Shown: positions 1 through 15,898 of the stretch, piece by piece
Layout of the letters: each line of letters opens with the position of its first letter
Numbering within the stretch: position 1 is the stretch's first letter
Assembly: GCF_964204645.1 (NCBI RefSeq)
Contig: NC_134035.1
Span: forward strand, 5,332,501-5,396,500
DNA length: 64,000 nucleotides
Direction: 5' to 3'
DNA from: Tubulanus polymorphus
Taxonomy: Eukaryota > Nemertea > Palaeonemertea > Tubulaniformes > Tubulanidae
Notes under the pieces: generated by a model
Database searches by the model: none
What the model was told of the DNA's origin: nothing
The model's input: only the letters and a program-made list of their open reading frames with translations
Made by a program: the position numbers and the translations under genes

Positions 1-3000
1 AGCCAACCCTTATAGGACAATTGAAAACAGCATCTTCAGGACGATATGGAGCCATAAAATTCTGGATCTTTCGACCAATCTATTGTAAATTAGTTCAGTA
101 CACCCTACCCTTATATAACAATTGAATACAGCATCTTCAGACGATATGGAGCCACAAAATCCTGGATCTTTTGACCAATCTATTGAAAATCAGTTCATTA
201 CCTCCTACCCATATATGACAATTGAATACAGCATCTTCAGGACAATATGGAGCCACAAAAATCTAGATCTTTCAACCGATCTGCTGAAAATCAGTTCAGT
301 ACACCCAACCTTTATATGACAATTCAATACAGCATCTTCAGGACGATATGATGCCCCAAAATCCTTGATCTTTCAACCAATCTACTGAAAAAAAGTTCAG
401 TACACCCAACCCATATATGACAACTGAATACAGCATCTTCAGGACGATATGGAGCCACAAAATTCTGGATCTTTCGACCAATGCATTGAAAATCAGTTCA
501 TTACACCCTACCCATATATGACAATTGAATACAGCATCTTCAGGGTGATATTAGGCCTATAAAATCTAGATCTTTCAACCAATCTGCTGAAAATCAGTTC
601 AGTACACCCAACCCTTATATGACAATTCAATACAGAGTCTTCAGGACGATATGGAGCGACAAAATTCTGGATCTTTCGACCAATCTATTGAAAATTAGTT
701 CAGTACACCCAACCCTTAATGACAAATGAATACAGCATCTTCAGGACGATATGGAGCCACAAAATTCTGGATCTTTCGACCAATGTATTGAAAATTAGTT
801 CAGTACACCCAACCCTTATATGACAATTCAATACAGCATCTTCAGGACGATATGATGCCCCAAAATCCTGGATCTTTTGACCAATCTATTGAAAATCAGT
901 TCAATACACCCTACCCATATATGACAATTGAATACAGCATCTTCAGGACGATATGAAGCCTCAAAAATCTAGATCTTTCAACCAATCTACTGAAAATCAC
1001 TTCAGTACACCCAACCCTTATATGACAATTCAATACAGCATCTTCAGGACAATATGATGCCCCAAAATCCTGGATCTTTCAACCAATCTACTGAAAAACA
1101 GTTCAGTACACCCAACCCTTATATGACAACTGAAAACAGCATCTTCAGGACGATATGGAGCCTCAAAATTCTGGATCTTTCGACCAATGTATTGAAAATC
1201 AGTTCATTACACCCTACCCATATATGACAATTGAATACAGCATCTTCAGGGCCATATGAAGCCTCAAAAATCTAGATCTTTCAACCAATCTGCTGAAAAT
1301 CACTTCAGTACACCCAACCCTTATATGACAATTCAATACAGCATCTTCAGGACGATATGGAGCGACAAAATTATGGATCTTTCGACCAATCTATTGAAAA
1401 TTAGTTCAGTACACCCAACCCTTATATGACAATTGAATACAGCATCTTCAGGACGATATGGAGCCACAAAATTCTGGATCATTCGACCAATGTATTGAAA
1501 ATCACTTCAATACACCCTACCCATATAGGACAATTGAATTCAGCATCTTCAGGACGATATGAAGCCTTAAAAATATAGATCTTTCAACCAATCTACTGAA
1601 AATCAGTTCAGTACACCCAACCCTTATATGACAATTCAATACAGCATCTTCAGGACGAATTGATGCCCCAAAATTCTGGATCTTTCGACCAATCTATTGA
1701 AAATTAGTTAAGTACACCCAACCCTTATATGACAACTGAATACAGCATCTTCAGGACGATATGGAGCCACAAAATTCTGGATCATTCGACCAATGTATTG
1801 AAAATCAGTTCAATACATCCTACCCATATATAGGACAATTGAATTCAGCATCTTCAGAACAATATGAAGCCTCAAAGATCTAGATCTTTTGACCAATCTA
1901 CTGAAAATCAGTTCAGTACACCCAACCCTTGTATGTCAATTCAATACAGCATCTTCAGGATGATTTGATTCCCCAAAATCCTGGATCTTTCGACCAATCT
2001 ATTGAAAATCAGTTCCTTACACTCTACCCATATATGACAATTCAATACAGCATCTTCAGGACGATATGATGCCCCAAAATCCTGGATCTTTTGACCAATC
2101 TATTGAAAATCAGTTCATTACACCCTACCCATATATGACAATTGAATACAGCATCTTCAGGACGATATGAAGCCTAAAAAATCTAAATCTTTCAACCAAT
2201 CTACTGAAAATCAGTTCAGTACACCCAACCCTTATATGACAATTCAATACAGCATCTTCAGGACGATATGATGCCCCAAAATTCTGGATGTTTCGACCAA
2301 TCTATTGAAAATTAGTTAAGTACACCCAACCCTTATATGACAACTGAATACAGCATCTTCAGGACGATATGGAGCCACAAAATTCTGGATCATTCGACCA
2401 ATGTATTGAAAATCAGTTCAATACATCCTACCCATATATAGGACAATAGAATTCAGCATCTTCAGAACGATATGAAGCCTCAAAGATCTAGATCTTTTGA
2501 CCAATCTACTGAAAATCAGTTCAGTACACCCAACCCTTGTATGTCAATTCAATACAGCATCTTCAGGATGATATGATTCCCCAAAATCCTGGATCTTTCG
2601 ACCAATCTATTGAAAATCAGTTCCTTACACTCTACCCTTATATGACAATTCAATACAGCATCTTCAGGACGATATGATGCCCCAAAATCCTGGATCTTTT
2701 GACCAATCTATTGAAAATCAGTTCATTACACCCTACCCATATATGACAATTGAATACAGCATCTTCAGGATGATATGAAGCCTCAAAAATCTAGATCTTT
2801 CAACCAATGTACTGAAAATCAGTGCAGTACATCCAACCCTTATATGACAATTGAATACAGCATCTTCAGGACGATATGGAGCCACAAAATTCTGGATCTT
2901 TCGACCAATTTATTGAAAATTAGTTCAGTACACCCAAACCTTATATGACAAGTGAACACAGCATCTTCAGGACGATATGGAGCCACAAAATTCTGGATCA

Positions 3001-6000
3001 TTCGACCAATGTATCGAAAATCAGTTCAATACACCCTACCCATATAGGACAATTGAATACAGCATCTTCAGGACGATATGGAGCCACAAAATTCTGAATC
3101 ATTCGACCAATCTATTGAAAATCAGTTCAATACACCCTACCCATATAGGACAATTGAATTCAGCATCTTCAGGACGATATGAAGCATCAAAAATCTAGAT
3201 CTTTCAACCAATCTACTGAAAATCACTTCAGTACACCCAACCCTTATATGACAATTCAATACAGCATCTTCAGGACAATATGATGCCCCAAAATCCTGGA
3301 TCTTTCAACCAATCTACTGAAAAACAGTTCAGTACACCCAACCCTTATATGACAACTGAAAACAGCATCTTCAGGACGATATGGAGCCTCAAAATTCTGG
3401 ATCTTTCGACCAATGTATTGAAAATCAGTTCATTACACCCTACCCATATATGACAATTGAATACAGCATCTTCAGGGCCATATGAAGCCTCAAAAATCTA
3501 GATCTTTCAACCAATCTGCTGAAAATCACTTCAGTACACCCAACCCTTATATGACAATTCAATACAGCATCTTCAGGACGATATGGAGCGACAAAATTAT
3601 GGATCTTTCGACCAATCTATTGAAAATTAGTTCAGTACACCCATCCCTTATATGACAATTGAATACAGCATCTTCAGGACGATATGGAGCCACAAAATTC
3701 TGGATCATTCGACCAATGTATTGAAAATCACTTCAATACACCCTACCCATATAGGACAATTGAATTCAGCATCTTCAGGACGATATGAAGCCTAAAAAAT
3801 ATAGATCTTTCAACCAATCTACTGAAAATCAGTTCAGTACACCCAACCCTTATATGACAATTCAATACAGCATCTTCAGGACGATATGATGCCCCAAAAT
3901 TCTGGATCTTTCGACCAATCTATTGAAAATTAGTTAAGTACACCCAACCCTTATATGACAACTGAATACAGCATCTTCAGGACGATATGGAGCCACAAAA
4001 TTCTGGATCATTCGACCAATGTATTGAAAATCAGTTCAATACATCCTACCCATATATAGGACAATTGAATTCAGCATCTTCAGAACGATATGAAGCCTCA
4101 AAGATCTAGATCTTTTGACCAATCTACTGAAAATCAGTTCAGTACACCCAACCCTTGTATGTCAATTCAATACAGCATCTTCAGGATGATTTGATTCCCC
4201 AAAATCCTGGATCTTTCGACCAATCTATTGAAAATCAGTTCCTTACACTCTACACATATATGACAATTCAATACAGCATCTTCAGGACGATATAATGCCC
4301 CAAAATCCTGGATCTTTTGACCAATCTATTGAAAATCAGTTCATTACACCCTACCCATATATGACAATTGAATACAGCATCTTCAGGACGATATGAAGCC
4401 TCAAAAATCTAGATCTTTCAACCAATCTACTGAAAATCAGTGCAGTACATCCAACCCTTATATGACAATTGAATACAGCATCTTCAGGACAATATGGAGC
4501 CACAAAATTCTGGATCTTTCGACCAATTTATTGAAAATTAGTTCAGTACACCCAAACCTTATATGACAAGTGAACACAGCATCTTCAGGACGATAGGGAG
4601 CCACAAAATTCTGGATCATTCGACCAATGTATCGAAAATCAGTTCAATACACCCTACCCATATAGGACAATTGAATACAGCATCTTCAGGACGATATGAA
4701 GCCTGAAAAATCTAGATCTTTCAACCAATCTACTGAAAATCAGGCTACCCTTAAATGACAACTGAATACAGCATCTTCAGGACGATATGGAGCCATAAAA
4801 TTCTGGATCTTTCGACCAATGTATTGTAAATCAGTTCAATACACCCTACCCATATAGGAATATTGAATACAGCATCTTCAGGACGATATGAAGCCTAAAA
4901 ATATATAGATCTTTCAACCAATCTACTGAAAATAAGTTCAGTACACCCAACCCTTATATGACAAATGAATACACCATCTTCAGGAGGATATGGAGCCACA
5001 AAATTCTGGATCATTCAACCAATGTATTGAAAATCAGTTCAATACACCCAACCCATATAGGACAATTGAATTCAGCATCTTCAGGACGATATGAAGCCTC
5101 AAAAATCTAGATCTTTCAACCAATCTACTGAAAATCACTTCAGTACACCCAATCCTTATATGACAATTCAATTCAGCATCTTCAGGACGATATGATGCCC
5201 CAAAATTCTGGATGTTTCGACCAATCTATTGAAAATTAGTTAAGTACACCCAACCCTTATATGACAACTGAATACAGCATCTTCAGGACGATATGGAGCC
5301 ACAAAATTCTGGATCATTCGACCAATGTATTGAAAATCAGTTCAATACATCCTACCCATATATAGGACAATTGAATTCAGCATCTTCAGAACGATATGAA
5401 GCCTCAAAGATCTAGATCTTTTGACCAATCTACTGAAAATCAGTTCAGTACACCCAACCCTTGTATGTCAATTCAATACAGCATCTTCAGGATGATATGA
5501 TTCCCCAAAATCCTGGATCTTTCGACCAATCTATTGAAAATCAGTTCCTTACACTCTACCCTTATATGACAATTCAATACAGCATCTTCAGGACGATATG
5601 ATGCCCCAAAATCCTGGATCTTTTGACCAATCTATTGAAAATCAGTTCATTACACCCTACCCATATATGACAATTGAATACAGCATCTTCAGGACGATAT
5701 GAAGCCTCAAAAATCTAGATCTTTCAACCAATCTACTGAAAATCAGTGCAGTACATCCAACCCTAATATGACAATTGAATACAGCATCTTCAGGGCGATA
5801 TGGAGCCACAAAATTCTGGATCTTTCGACCAATTTATTGAAAATTAGTTCAGTACACCCAAACCTTATATGACAATTGAATACAGCATCTTCAGGACGAT
5901 ATGGAGCCACAAAATTCTGAATCATTCGACCAATCTATTGAAAATCAGTTCAATACACCCTACCCATATAGGACAATTGAATTCAGCATCTTCAGGACGA

Positions 6001-9000
6001 TATGAAGCATCAAAAATCTAGATCTTTCAACCAATCTACTGAAAATCACTTCAGTACACCCAACCCTTATATGACAATTCAATACAGCATCTTCAGGACA
6101 ATATGATGCCCCAAGATCCTGGATCTTTCAACCAATCTATTGAAAATCAGTTCAATACACCCTACCCATATAGGACAATTGAATTCAGCATCTTCAGGAC
6201 GATATGAAGCATCAAAAATCTAGATCTTTCAACCAATCTACTGAAAATCACTTCAGTACACCCAACCCTTATATGACAATTCAATACAGCATCTTCAGGA
6301 CGATATGATGCCCCAAAATCCTGGATGTTTCAACCAATCTACTGAAAATCAGTTCAGTACACCCAACCTTTATATGAAAATTCAATACAGCATCTTCAGG
6401 ACGATATGATGCCCCAAAATTCTGGATGTTTCGACCAATCTATTGAAAATTAGTTAAGTACACCCAACCCTTATATGACAACTGAATACAGCATCTTCAG
6501 GACGATATGGAGCCACAAAATTCTGGATCATTCGACCAATGTATTAAAAATCAGTTCAATACATCCTACCCATATATAGGACAATTGAATTCAGCATCTT
6601 CAGAACGATATGAAGCCTCAAAGATCTAGATCTTTTGACCAATCTACTGAAAATCAGTTCAGTACACCCAACCCTTGTATGTCAATTCAATACAGCATCT
6701 TGAGGATGATATGATTCCCCAAAATCCTGGATCTTTCGACCAATCTATTGAAAATCAGTTCATTACACCCTACCCATATATGACAATTGAATACAGAATC
6801 TTCAGGACAATATGAAGCCTCAAAAATCTAGATCTTTCAACCAATCTACTGAAAATCAGTGCAGTACACCCAACCCATAGAGGAAAATTGAATTCAGCAT
6901 CTTCAGGACGATATGAAGCCTAAAAAATATAGATCTTTCAACCAATCTACTGAAAATCAGTTCAGTACACCCAATCCTTATATGACAATTCAATACAGCA
7001 TCTTCAGGACGATATGATGCCCCAAAATCCTGGATCTTTCAACCAATCTACTGAAAAACAGTTCAGTACACCCAACCCTTATATGACAATTCAATACAGC
7101 GTCTTCAGGACGATATGATGCCCCAAAATCCTGGATCTTTTGACCAATCTATTGAAAATCAGTTCATTACACCCTACCCATATATGACAATTGAATACAG
7201 CATCTTCAGGACGATATGAAGCCTCAAAAATCTAGATCTTTCAACCAATCTACTGAAAATCAGTGCAGTACATCCAACCCTAATATGACAATTGAATACA
7301 GCATCTTCAGGGCGATATGGAGCCACAAAATTCTGGATCTTTCGACCAATTTATTGAAAATTAGTTCAGTACACCCAAACCTTATATGACAATTGAATAC
7401 AGCATCTTCAGGACGATATGGAGCCACAAAATTCTGAATCATTCGACCAATCTATTGAAAATCAGTTCAATACACCCTACCCATATAGGACAATTGAATT
7501 CAGCATCTTCAGGACGATATGAAGCATCAAAAATCTAGATCTTTCAACCAATCTACTGAAAATCACTTCAGTACACCCAACCCTTATATGACAATTCAAT
7601 ACAGCATCTTCAGGACAATATGATGCCCCAAGATCCTGGATCTTTCAACCAATCTATTGAAAATCAGTTCAATACACCCTACCCATATAGGACAATTGAA
7701 TTCAGCATCTTCAGGACGATATGAAGCATCAAAAATCTAGATCTTTCAACCAATCTACTGAAAATCACTTCAGTACACCCAACCCTTATATGACAATTCA
7801 ATACAGCATCTTCAGGACGATATGATGCCCCAAAATCCTGGATGTTTCAACCAATCTACTGAAAATCAGTTCAGTACACCCAACCTTTATATGAAAATTC
7901 AATACAGCATCTTCAGGACGATATGATGCCCCAAAATTCTGGATGTTTCGACCAATCTATTGAAAATTAGTTAAGTACACCCAACCCTTATATGACAACT
8001 GAATACAGCATCTTCAGGACGATATGGAGCCACAAAATTCTGGATCATTCGACCAATGTATTAAAAATCAGTTCAATACATCCTACCCATATATAGGACA
8101 ATTGAATTCAGCATCTTCAGAACGATATGAAGCCTCAAAGATCTAGATCTTTTGACCAATCTACTGAAAATCAGTTCAGTACACCCAACCCTTGTATGTC
8201 AATTCAATACAGCATCTTGAGGATGATATGATTCCCCAAAATCCTGGATCTTTCGACCAATCTATTGAAAATCAGTTCAATACACCCAACCCATATAGGA
8301 CAATTGAATTCAGCATCTTCAGGACGATATGAAGCCTCAAAAATCTAGATCTTTCAACCAATCTACTGAAAATCACTTCAGTACACCCAATCCTTATATG
8401 ACAATTCAATTCAGCATCTTCAGGACGATATGATGCCCCAAAATCCTGGATCTTTCAACCAATCTATTGAAAATCAGTTCATTACCCTCTACCCTTATAT
8501 GACAATTCAATACAGCATCCTCAGGACGATATGATGCCCCAAAATCCTGGATCTTTCGACCAATCTATTGAAAATCAGTTCATTACACCCTACCCTTATA
8601 TGACAACTGAATACAGCATCTTCAGGGCGATATGGAGCCACAAAATTCTGGATCTTTCAACCAATCTATTGAAAATTAGTTCAGTACACCCAACCCTTAT
8701 ATGACAACTGAATACAGCATCTTCAGGGCGATATGGAGCCACAAAATTCTGGATCTTTCGACCAACATATTGAAAATCAGTTCAATACACCCTACCCATA
8801 TAGGAAAATTGAATTCAGCATCTACAGGGCGATATGGAGCCACAAAATTCTGGATCTTTCGACCAACGTATTGAAAATCAGTTCATTACATCCTACCCAT
8901 ATATGACAATTGACAACAGCATCTTCAGGACGATATGGGGCCACAAAATTCTGGATCATTCGACCAATCTACTGAAAATTAGTTCAGTACACCCAACCCT

Positions 9001-12000
9001 TATATGACAACTGAATACAGCATCTTCAGGACGATATGGAGCCACAAAATTCTGGATCTTTCGACCAATCTATTGAAAATCAGTTCATTACACCCTACCC
9101 ATATATGACAATAGAATACAGCATCTTCAGGACGATATGAAGCCTCAAAAATCTAGATCTTTCAACCAATCTACTGAAAATCAGTGCAGTACACCCAACC
9201 CATATAGGAAAATTGAATTCAGCATCTTCAGGACGATATGAAGCCTCAAAAATCTAGACCTTTTGACCAATCTACTGAAAATCAGTTCAGTACAGCCTAC
9301 CCTTATCTGACAATTGAATATAGCATCTTCAGGACAATATGGAGTCACAAAATTCTGGATCTTTCAACCAATCTATTGTAAATCAGTTCATTCACCCTAC
9401 CCTTATATGACAATTCAATACAGCATCATCTGGACGAGATGGAGCCCCAAAATCCTGGATCTTTTGACCAATCTATTGAAAATCAGTTCATTACACCCTA
9501 CCCATATATGACAATTGAATACAGCATCTTCAGGACGATATGAAGCCTCAAAAATCTAGATCTTTCAACCAATCTACTGAAAATCACTTCAGTACACCCA
9601 ATCCTTATATGACAATTGAAAACAGCATCTTCAGGACGATATGGAGCCCCAAAATCCTGGATCTTTCGACCAATGTATTGAAAATCAGTTCAATACACCC
9701 TACCCATATAGGACAATTGAATTCAGCATCTTCAGGACAATATGAAGCCTAAAAAATCTAGATCTTTCAACCAATCTACTGAAAATCACTTCAGTACACC
9801 CAATCCTTATATGACAATTCAATACAGCATCTTCAGGACGATATGATGCCCCAAAATCCTGGATCTTTCAACCAATCTACTGAAAAACAGTTCAGTACAC
9901 CCAACCCTTATATGACAACTGAATACAGCATCTTCAGGACGATATGGAGCCACAAAATTCTGGATCTTTCGACCAATGTATTGAAAATCAGTTCAATACA
10001 CCCTACCCATAAAGGACAATTGAATACAGCATCTTCAGGACGATATGAAGCCTAAAAAATATAGATCTTTCAACCAATCTACTGAAAATCAGTTCAGTAC
10101 ACCCAATCCTTATATGACAATTCAATACAGCATCTTCAGGACGATATGATGCCCCAAAATCCTGGATCTTTCAACCAATCTACTGAAAAACAGTTCAGTA
10201 CACCCAACCCTTATATGACAATTCAATACAGCGTCTTCAGGACGATATGATGCCCCAAAAGCCTGGATCTTTCCACCAATCTAATGAAAATCACTTCATT
10301 ACACCCTACCCATATATGACAATTGAATACAGAATCTTCAGGACAATATGAAGCCTCAAAAATCTAGATCTTTCAACCAATCTACTGAAAATCAGTGCAG
10401 TACACCCAACCCATAGAGGAAAATTGAATTCAGCATCTTCAGGACGATATGAAGCCTAAAAAATCTAGATCTTTTGACCAATCTACTAAAAATCAGTTCA
10501 GTACAGCCTACCCTTATCTGACAATTGAATATAGCATCTTCAGGACAATATGGAGTCACAAAATTCTGGATCTTTCAACCAATCTATTGTAAATCAGTTC
10601 ATTCACCCTACCCTCATATGACAATTCAATACAGCATCATCTGGACGATATGGAGCCACAAAATTCTGGATCATTCTACCAATGTATTGAAAATCAGTTC
10701 AACCCACCCTACCCATATATAGGACAATTGAATTCAGCATCTTCAGGACAATATGAAGCCTAAAAAATCTAGATCTTTCAACCAATCTACTGAAAATCAC
10801 TTCAGTACACCCAATCCTTATATGACAATTCAATACAGCATCTTCAGGACGATATGATGCCCCAAAATCCTGGATCTTTCAACCAATCTACTGAAAAACA
10901 GTTCAGTACACCCAACCCTTATATGACATCTGAATACAGCATCTTCAGGACGATATGGAGCCACCAAATTATGGATCTTTCGACCAATGTATTGAAAATC
11001 AGTTCAATACACCCTACCCATATAGGATAATTGAATACAGCATCTTCAGGACGATATGAAGCCTAAAAAATATAGATCTTCCAACCAATCTACTGAAAAT
11101 CAGTTCAGTACACCCAACCCTTATATGACAATTCAATACAGCATCTTCAGGACGATATGATGCCCCAAAATCCTGGATCTTTTGACCAATCTATTGAAAA
11201 TCAGTTCATTACACCCTACCCTTATATGACAATTCAATACCGCATCCTCAGGACGATATGATACCCCAAAAGCCTGGATCTTTCGACCAATCTATTGAAA
11301 ATAAGTGCATTACACCCTACCCATATATGACAATTGAATACAGCATCTTCAGGACGATATGAAGCCTAAAAAATCTAGATCTTTCAACCAATCTACTGAA
11401 AATCAGTGCAGTACACCCAACCCATATAGTAAAATTGAATTCAGCATCTTCAGGACGATATGAAGCCTTAAAAATCTAGATCTTTTGACCAATCTACTGA
11501 AAATCAGTTCAGTACAGCCTACCCTTATCTGACAATTGAATATAGCATCTTCAGGACAATATGGAGCCACAAAATTCTGGATCATTCGACCAATGTATTG
11601 AAAATCAGTTCAATACACCCTACCCATATAGGACAATTGAATTCAGCATCTTCAGGACGATATGAAGCCTCAAAATCTAGATCTTTTGACCAATCTACTG
11701 AAAATCAGTTCAGTTCAGCCTACCCTTATCTGACAATTGAATATGCATCTTCAGGACAATATGGAGTCACAAAATTCTGGATCTTTTGACCAATCTATTG
11801 TAAATTAGTTCAGTACACCCTACCCTTATATGAAAATTAAATACAGCATCTTCAGGGCCATATGGAGCCACAAAATTTTGGTTCTTTCGACCAATGTATT
11901 GAAAATCAGTTCAATACACACTACCCAGATAGGACAATTGAATTCAGCATCTTCAGGATGATATGAAGCCTCAAAAATCTAGATCTTTTAACCAATCTAC

Positions 12001-14475
12001 TGAAAATCACTTCAGTACACCCAACCCTTATATGACAATTCAATACAGCATCTTCAGGACGATATGATGCCCCAAAATCCTGGATCTTTCAACCAATCTA
12101 CTGAAAAACAGTTCAGTACACCCAACCCTTATATGACAATTGAATACAGCATCTTCAGGATGATATGGAGCCACCAAATTCTCGAACTTTCGACCAATGT
12201 ATTGAAAATCAGTTCATTACACCCTACCCATATATGACAATTGAATACAGCATCTTCAGGGCGATATGAAGCCTAAAAAATATAGATCTTTCAACCAATC
12301 TACTGAAAATCAGTTCAGTACACCCAACCCTTATATGATTATTCAATACAGCATCTTCAGGACGATATGATGCCCCACAATCCTGGATCTTTTGACCAAT
12401 CTATTGAAAATCAGTTCATTACACCCTACCCTTATGTGAATATTCAATACAGCATCCTCAGGACGATATGATGCCCCAAAATCCTGGATCTTTTGACCAA
12501 TCTATTGAAAATCAGTTCATTACACCCTACCCATATATGTCAATTGAATACAGCATCTTCAGGACGATATGAAGCCTAAAAAATCTAGATCTTTCAACCA
12601 ATCTACTGAAAATCAGTTCAGTAGACCCAACCCTTATATGACAATTGAATACAGCATCTTCAGGACGATATGAAGCCTAAAAAATCTAGATCTTTCAACC
12701 AATCTACTGAAAATCACTTCAGTACACCCAACCCTTATATGACAATTCAATACAACATCTTCAGGACGATATGATGCCCCAAAATCCTGGATCTTTCAAC
12801 CAATCTACTGAAAAACAGTTCAGTACACCCAACCCTTATATGACAACTGAATACAGCATCTTCAGGACGATATGGAGTCACAAAATTCTGGATCTTTCGA
12901 CCAATGTATTGAAAATCAGTTCAATACACCCTACCCATATAGGACAAATGAATACAGCATCTTCAGGACAATATGAAGCCTAAAAAATATAGATCTTTCA
13001 ACCAATCTACGGAAAATCAGTTCAGTACACCCAACCCTTATATGACAATTCAATACAGCATCTTCAGGACGATATGATGCCCCAAAATCCTGGATCTTTT
13101 GACCAATCTATTGAAAATCAGTTCATTACACCCTACCCCTATATGACAATTCAATACAGCATCCTCAGGACAATATGATGCCCCAAAATCATGGATCTTT
13201 TGACCAATCTATTGGAAATCACTTCATTACACCCTACCCATATATGACAATTGAATACAGCATCTTCAGGGCGATATGAAGCCTCAAAAATCTAGATCTT
13301 TCAACCAATCTACTGAAAATCAGTGCAGTACACCCAACCCTTATATGACAATTGAAAACAGCATCTTCAGGACGATATGGAGCCACAAAATTCTGGATCT
13401 TTCGACCAATGTATTGAAAATTAGTTCAGTACACCCAACCCTTATATGACAATTGAATACAGCATCTTCAGGACGATATGGAGCCACAAAATTCTGGATC
13501 ATTCGACCAATGTATTGAAAATCACTTCAATACACCCTACCCAAATAGGACAATTGAATTCAGCATCTTCAAGACGATACGAAGGCTAAAAAATATAGAT
13601 CTTTCAACCAATCTACTGAAAATCAGTTCAGTACACCCAACCCTTATATGACAATTCAATACAGCATCTTCAGGACGATATGATGCCCCAAAATCCTGGA
13701 TCTTTTGACCAAACTATTAAAAATCAGTTCATTACACCCTACCCTTATATGACAATTCAATACAGCATCCTCAGGACGATATGATGCCCCACAATCCTGG
13801 ATCTTTTGACCAATCTATTGAAAATCAGTTCATTACACCCTACCCTTATATGACAATTCAATACAGCATCTTCAGGACGATATGAAGCCTAAAAAATCTA
13901 GATCTTTCAACCAATCTACTGAAAATCAGTTCAGTAGACCCAACCCTTATATGACAATTGAATACAGCATCTTCAGGACGATATGAAGCCCCACAAATCT
14001 AGATCTTTCAACCACTCTACTTAAAATCAGTCCAGTATAGCCTACCCTTATATGACAACTGAATACAGCATCTTCAGGACGATATGGAGCCATAAAATTC
14101 TGGATCATTCGACCAATCTATTGAAAATTAGTTCAGTACACCCAACCCTTATATGACAATTCAATACAGCATCTTCAGGACGATATGATGCCCCAAAATC
14201 CTGGATCTTTTGACCAATCTATTGAAAATCAGTTCATTATACCCTACCCTTATATGAAAATTCAATACAGCATCTTCAGGACGATATGATGCCCCAAAAT
14301 CCTGGATCTTTCAACCAATTTATTGGAAATCAGTTCAGTACACCCCTATCCATATGTAGCCAGGAAATCTTGATCTTTCAACCCATCTACTGGAAATCAG
14401 TTAAGTACATCTCTTACCATGTATTACAATTATATACAGTATCTTCGAGGCCATATCTAGCCATCATTTTCTGGA
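1..14475. repeat. Satellite array, ~101 bp monomer with higher-order structure
   Basis: The block CAGCATCTTCAGGACGATAT recurs about every 101 bp from position 28 to about 14290, giving roughly 140 head-to-tail copies. Three main monomer types alternate. They are told apart by what follows the block: GGAGCCACAAAATTCTGG, GAAGCCTCAAAAATCTAGA or GATGCCCCAAAATCCTGG. Longer duplications sit on top: the stretch near 1051 recurs near 3277 (about 2.2 kb, 22 monomers) and the stretch near 5743 recurs near 7260 (1517 bp, 15 monomers). The last copies, about 14290-14475, are degenerate and mark the array edge; the left edge lies outside the window. Short ORFs here are by-products of the repeat. Confidence 0.97.
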
Positions 14476-14744
14476 GCATCAAAATGACCTCATCAAAACT
14501 TTCAGGAATAAATGGTGACTGTTGTTATTACAGTCACCTGTTGCTAGTTCACAAGTCTCCCATTGTTTGAATCAATATCTATTACGTGTAAAATGATGAA
14601 TTCATAAATTTTGATGTGATTTTCTTTAACAGAAATCGTCAGAAAATGAGGCAGTATATATTGATGTCAGTTTGAGTCTTTCTTTGGCATTATATTTCTG
14701 AAACAATTAACTGGCTAGTGATGTTTTTAGTGATGTTAAAAGTT

Positions 14745-15095
14745 AACACAAGAGCATGAAAAGTTAACAATAATTCATTGATTGAAATGTTAACACAATG
14801 ACCCATTGGATGAAAAGTTAACAAAAGCTTATTGGACGAAAAGTTAACAATAAAATAGGCCTAACTCATTGGATGAAAAGTTAACACAAATGCTCAATGA
14901 AAAGTTAACACAATTGCTCATTGAACGAAAAGTAAACACAACTCATTGCATGAAAAGTGAACACAATAACCCATTACTGATGAAAATAGAATACAATAGT
15001 TCATTGGATGAAAAGTTAACACAAAAGCTCATTGGATGAAAAGTTAATACAACAGCTCATTGGACATAAGTAAACACAATAACTCATTGGGACTT
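14745..15095. repeat. Minisatellite, ~28 bp unit
   Basis: A unit close to CTCATTGGATGAAAAGTTAA plus CACAA is repeated about a dozen times with substitutions and small indels. It begins about 270 bp after the satellite ends and is unrelated to it in sequence. No coding potential is apparent. Confidence 0.85.
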
Positions 15096-15898
15096 TGGGC
15101 TAAACAATGGAGCTTGTTGAAAATGCAGGTTCAAGTATAAGATTTTCTTCACTGTATTCCCCACCACCGACACCCTATCGAGGCATCAATAAATGTTCAA
15201 GTTAGTTTTCTTGTTACCTACTAAGACCTACATTAGGTTTTATTCAGCCCGATTTTCAAAATTTTAGCGACTTAATAGGGCTGCCAATGTCTGAGAAGTA
15301 CTATCAGTAACACGATGAAATATTTTCAGTAACATTTTAATAAAATATTGAAGAAAATGTTCACTTAATGGGTAACCAAGAGTAAGACCCTCGGCCTCAG
15401 CAACATCTTTCCTGTATGCATCCAGTGTTCTCGCTGGTTCGATAGTAAAGCATGGCGGTAAGAGCGCCAAAGGCGCCAGCCCATATCAGGAACGGGGGGT
15501 CCAGTGCTTAGATACGTTTTCCCAGTATTTGGGGGCCATAATTAACTAGTTTTAATTCGGTAATTTTCATGAAGCAGCGATCGTCGGTAGCTACTTCGAG
15601 ATTTATCTCCCTTAAATAAACTCCAATTTCGTTGTGAGAGATTTGTCATACGTAGAGTGATCGATATAGGCTCGTTGGATGCAAAAAGTCTTCTAGTTCC
15701 TATCAAAGCTAATTTTATGTGAATCAGTTGAGGATTTTTGAAAGTAAAGTTGATTCTTCTTCTTCTTCCGATATCTGTCAACATCAACTGGTTGATGAAA
15801 CACAGTGTATAGGTGTGCGCAAATAAATATATACAGACATTACTAATAAATTTAGTATTAACATAATAATAATAATAATAATAATAAGAGTTTTTAAG
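15096..15898. other. Non-coding stretch beside the repeats
   Basis: I see no recognisable gene here. Minus-strand ORFs at 15264-15470 and 15542-15787 show no family similarity I know and lack flanking exons. An (AAT)n tract near 15860-15890 belongs to the 3' tail of the adjacent LINE fragment. Confidence 0.5.

Noticed and set aside
122-12983. Many 60-70-residue ORFs in both strands of the satellite
   Set aside because: They are frames through the 101 bp repeat, which is not a multiple of three, and end after about two monomers. There is no codon pattern or known domain.
1-14475. CRISPR-like array
   Set aside because: Repeats are contiguous and diverged, with no unique spacers and no cas genes; the window is eukaryotic.
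15264-15787. Two minus-strand ORFs (68 and 81 aa) near the LINE fragment
   Set aside because: No homology that I recognise and no splice context; possibly decayed repeat sequence.
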